Positions 6,192 through 6,569 of a stretch of DNA of 6,569 bases are shown here, in pieces. Below the pieces are notes generated by a model. It had not been told where the DNA came from, searched no databases, and saw nothing but the letters and a program-made list of their open reading frames with translations. The DNA is taken from NCBI GenBank assembly GCA_003140115.1, contig PLIQ01000152.1, positions 1 to 6,569 on the forward strand, in the 5' to 3' direction. Origin of the DNA: Actinomycetota bacterium (lineage in GTDB: Bacteria; Actinomycetota; Actinomycetes; Streptosporangiales; Streptosporangiaceae). The stretch's first letter is position 1. The number at the start of each line of letters is the position of its first letter. Made by a program: the position numbers and the translations under genes.

Positions 6192-6569
6192 TTATTTGTC
6201 CCGCCGTATCGGGCGTAGCCAGAACGGCATGGCCCGCTGTTTATCCGTACCGTTTCCGCCCCCGGGGGCGGCACCTTGCCCGGGCGGCGGCGCGGCGGGC
6301 CTGCGTTCGGTGGCGGGGCGCTGCCGGGGGCCCGCGCCGGTGCTGGCGCCGGTCCAGCCGGTGCTGGCCGGCTGGTGCGGCCAGGCCGGGGCGGCGCTTC
6401 CGCTGCTTCTACTGGTCCCGCTGGTCCCGTTGCTTCTGCTGGGTCCGCTGGGTCCGCTGGGTCCGCTGGTCCCGTTGGTTCTGCTGGCGGGCGGGGCGCT
6501 GGAGGTTGCGCGGGACCGGACGGGCGCGGGACCGGGACCGGGACCGGGCGCCGCCCCGGCCGCCGGCGC
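6192..6569 (-). CDS. C-terminal end of a protein with a disordered Gly/Pro/Ser/Thr tail, 5'-truncated by window edge
   Basis: On the minus strand a frame is open from the right edge (6569) to TAA at 6194-6192, giving 125 residues with no start in the window. The stretch is low complexity: a Gly-Pro run near residues 8-14, tripeptide repeats of GPS, GTS and RSN type at about 30-57, then Ala/Pro/Gly/Thr-rich sequence. It ends with a more ordinary basic tail around PFWLRPIRRDK. There is no folded domain or membrane segment here, so the function must lie upstream. Support comes from its stop lying 12 bases before the GTG of the next gene and from G/C-biased third positions. In type IV secretion-like clusters, VirB6/TrbL-type membrane proteins often carry such long disordered C-termini; this identification is only a guess. 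The opposite strand is also open here, so repeats alone could keep a frame free of stops. Confidence 0.65.
   Translation of the reverse strand, partial: APAAGAAPGPGPGPAPVRSRATSSAPPASRTNGTSGPSGPSGPSRSNGTSGTSRSSGSAAPAWPHQPASTGWTGASTGAGPRQRPATERRPAAPPPGQGAAPGGGNGTDKQRAMPFWLRPIRRDK
6403..6483. repeat. 9-bp tandem repeat encoding G-X-S-type tripeptides
   Basis: Nine consecutive 9-base units are variants of CTGGTCCCG, CTGGGTCCG and CTGCTTCTG. Three are identical copies of CTGGGTCCG at 6439-6465, and two are identical copies of CTGGTCCCG at 6412-6429. Read on the minus strand in the frame of the partial gene they encode tripeptides GPS, GTS, RSN and RTN. The identical units suggest recent slippage or unequal recombination, so copy number may vary between strains. 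Confidence 0.85.
6528..6548. repeat. 6-bp tandem repeat encoding Gly-Pro dipeptides
   Basis: GGGACC is repeated three times in a row, followed by a fourth GGG. On the minus strand in the frame of the partial gene it reads as Pro followed by three Gly-Pro pairs. It is a second low-complexity block in the same disordered tail. Confidence 0.75.

Noticed and set aside
6229..6569. Plus-strand open frame from ATG 6229 to the right edge, with a leucine-rich, membrane-like stretch
   Set aside because: The Leu-rich segment is the complement of the 9-bp repeat. It has a TTA codon near the start, no good ribosome-binding site, and runs against the minus-strand operon. Not fully excluded, because both strands are open here.

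Overview
This is a GC-rich window with strong G/C preference at third codon positions. It comes almost certainly from an actinobacterium (Actinomycetota). The succinate dehydrogenase resembles the mycobacterial/streptomycete type with an sdhA-sdhB gene order, and the secreted SGNH esterase has the six-cysteine layout typical of Streptomyces-like enzymes. I could not place it more finely than phylum or class from sequence alone.

Left part, plus strand (1-3291). The 3' two-thirds of sdhA runs in from the left edge. It is followed after 4 bases by a complete sdhB with all three iron-sulfur ligand sets. A 167-base gap without a convincing gene or terminator leads to uppP, a membrane undecaprenyl-diphosphate phosphatase with an unusually long hydrophilic insertion. 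SdhAB links the TCA cycle to the quinone pool. UppP recycles the lipid carrier for peptidoglycan synthesis.

Right part, minus strand (3298-6569). Four genes read leftwards. In transcription order they are: (1) the C-terminal end of a protein with a disordered Gly/Pro/Ser/Thr tail that enters from the right edge and has no start in the window; (2) a single-pass membrane protein with an Ala/Pro/Thr linker and a possible VirB8/NTF2-like extracytoplasmic domain, starting at GTG; (3) a membrane-anchored two-domain peptidoglycan hydrolase (lytic transglycosylase plus NlpC/P60), overlapping gene 2 by ATGA; and (4) a secreted SGNH esterase 87 bases further on, with its own strong ribosome-binding site. 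Genes 1-3 look like one operon. The combination of a VirB1-like SLT+NlpC/P60 hydrolase with a VirB8-like single-pass protein suggests the end of a Gram-positive type IV secretion-like gene set whose ATPases would lie beyond the right edge. This is an inference.

uppP and the esterase gene converge with only 6 bases between their stop codons. No RNA genes, CRISPR arrays, insertion sequences or attachment sites were seen.
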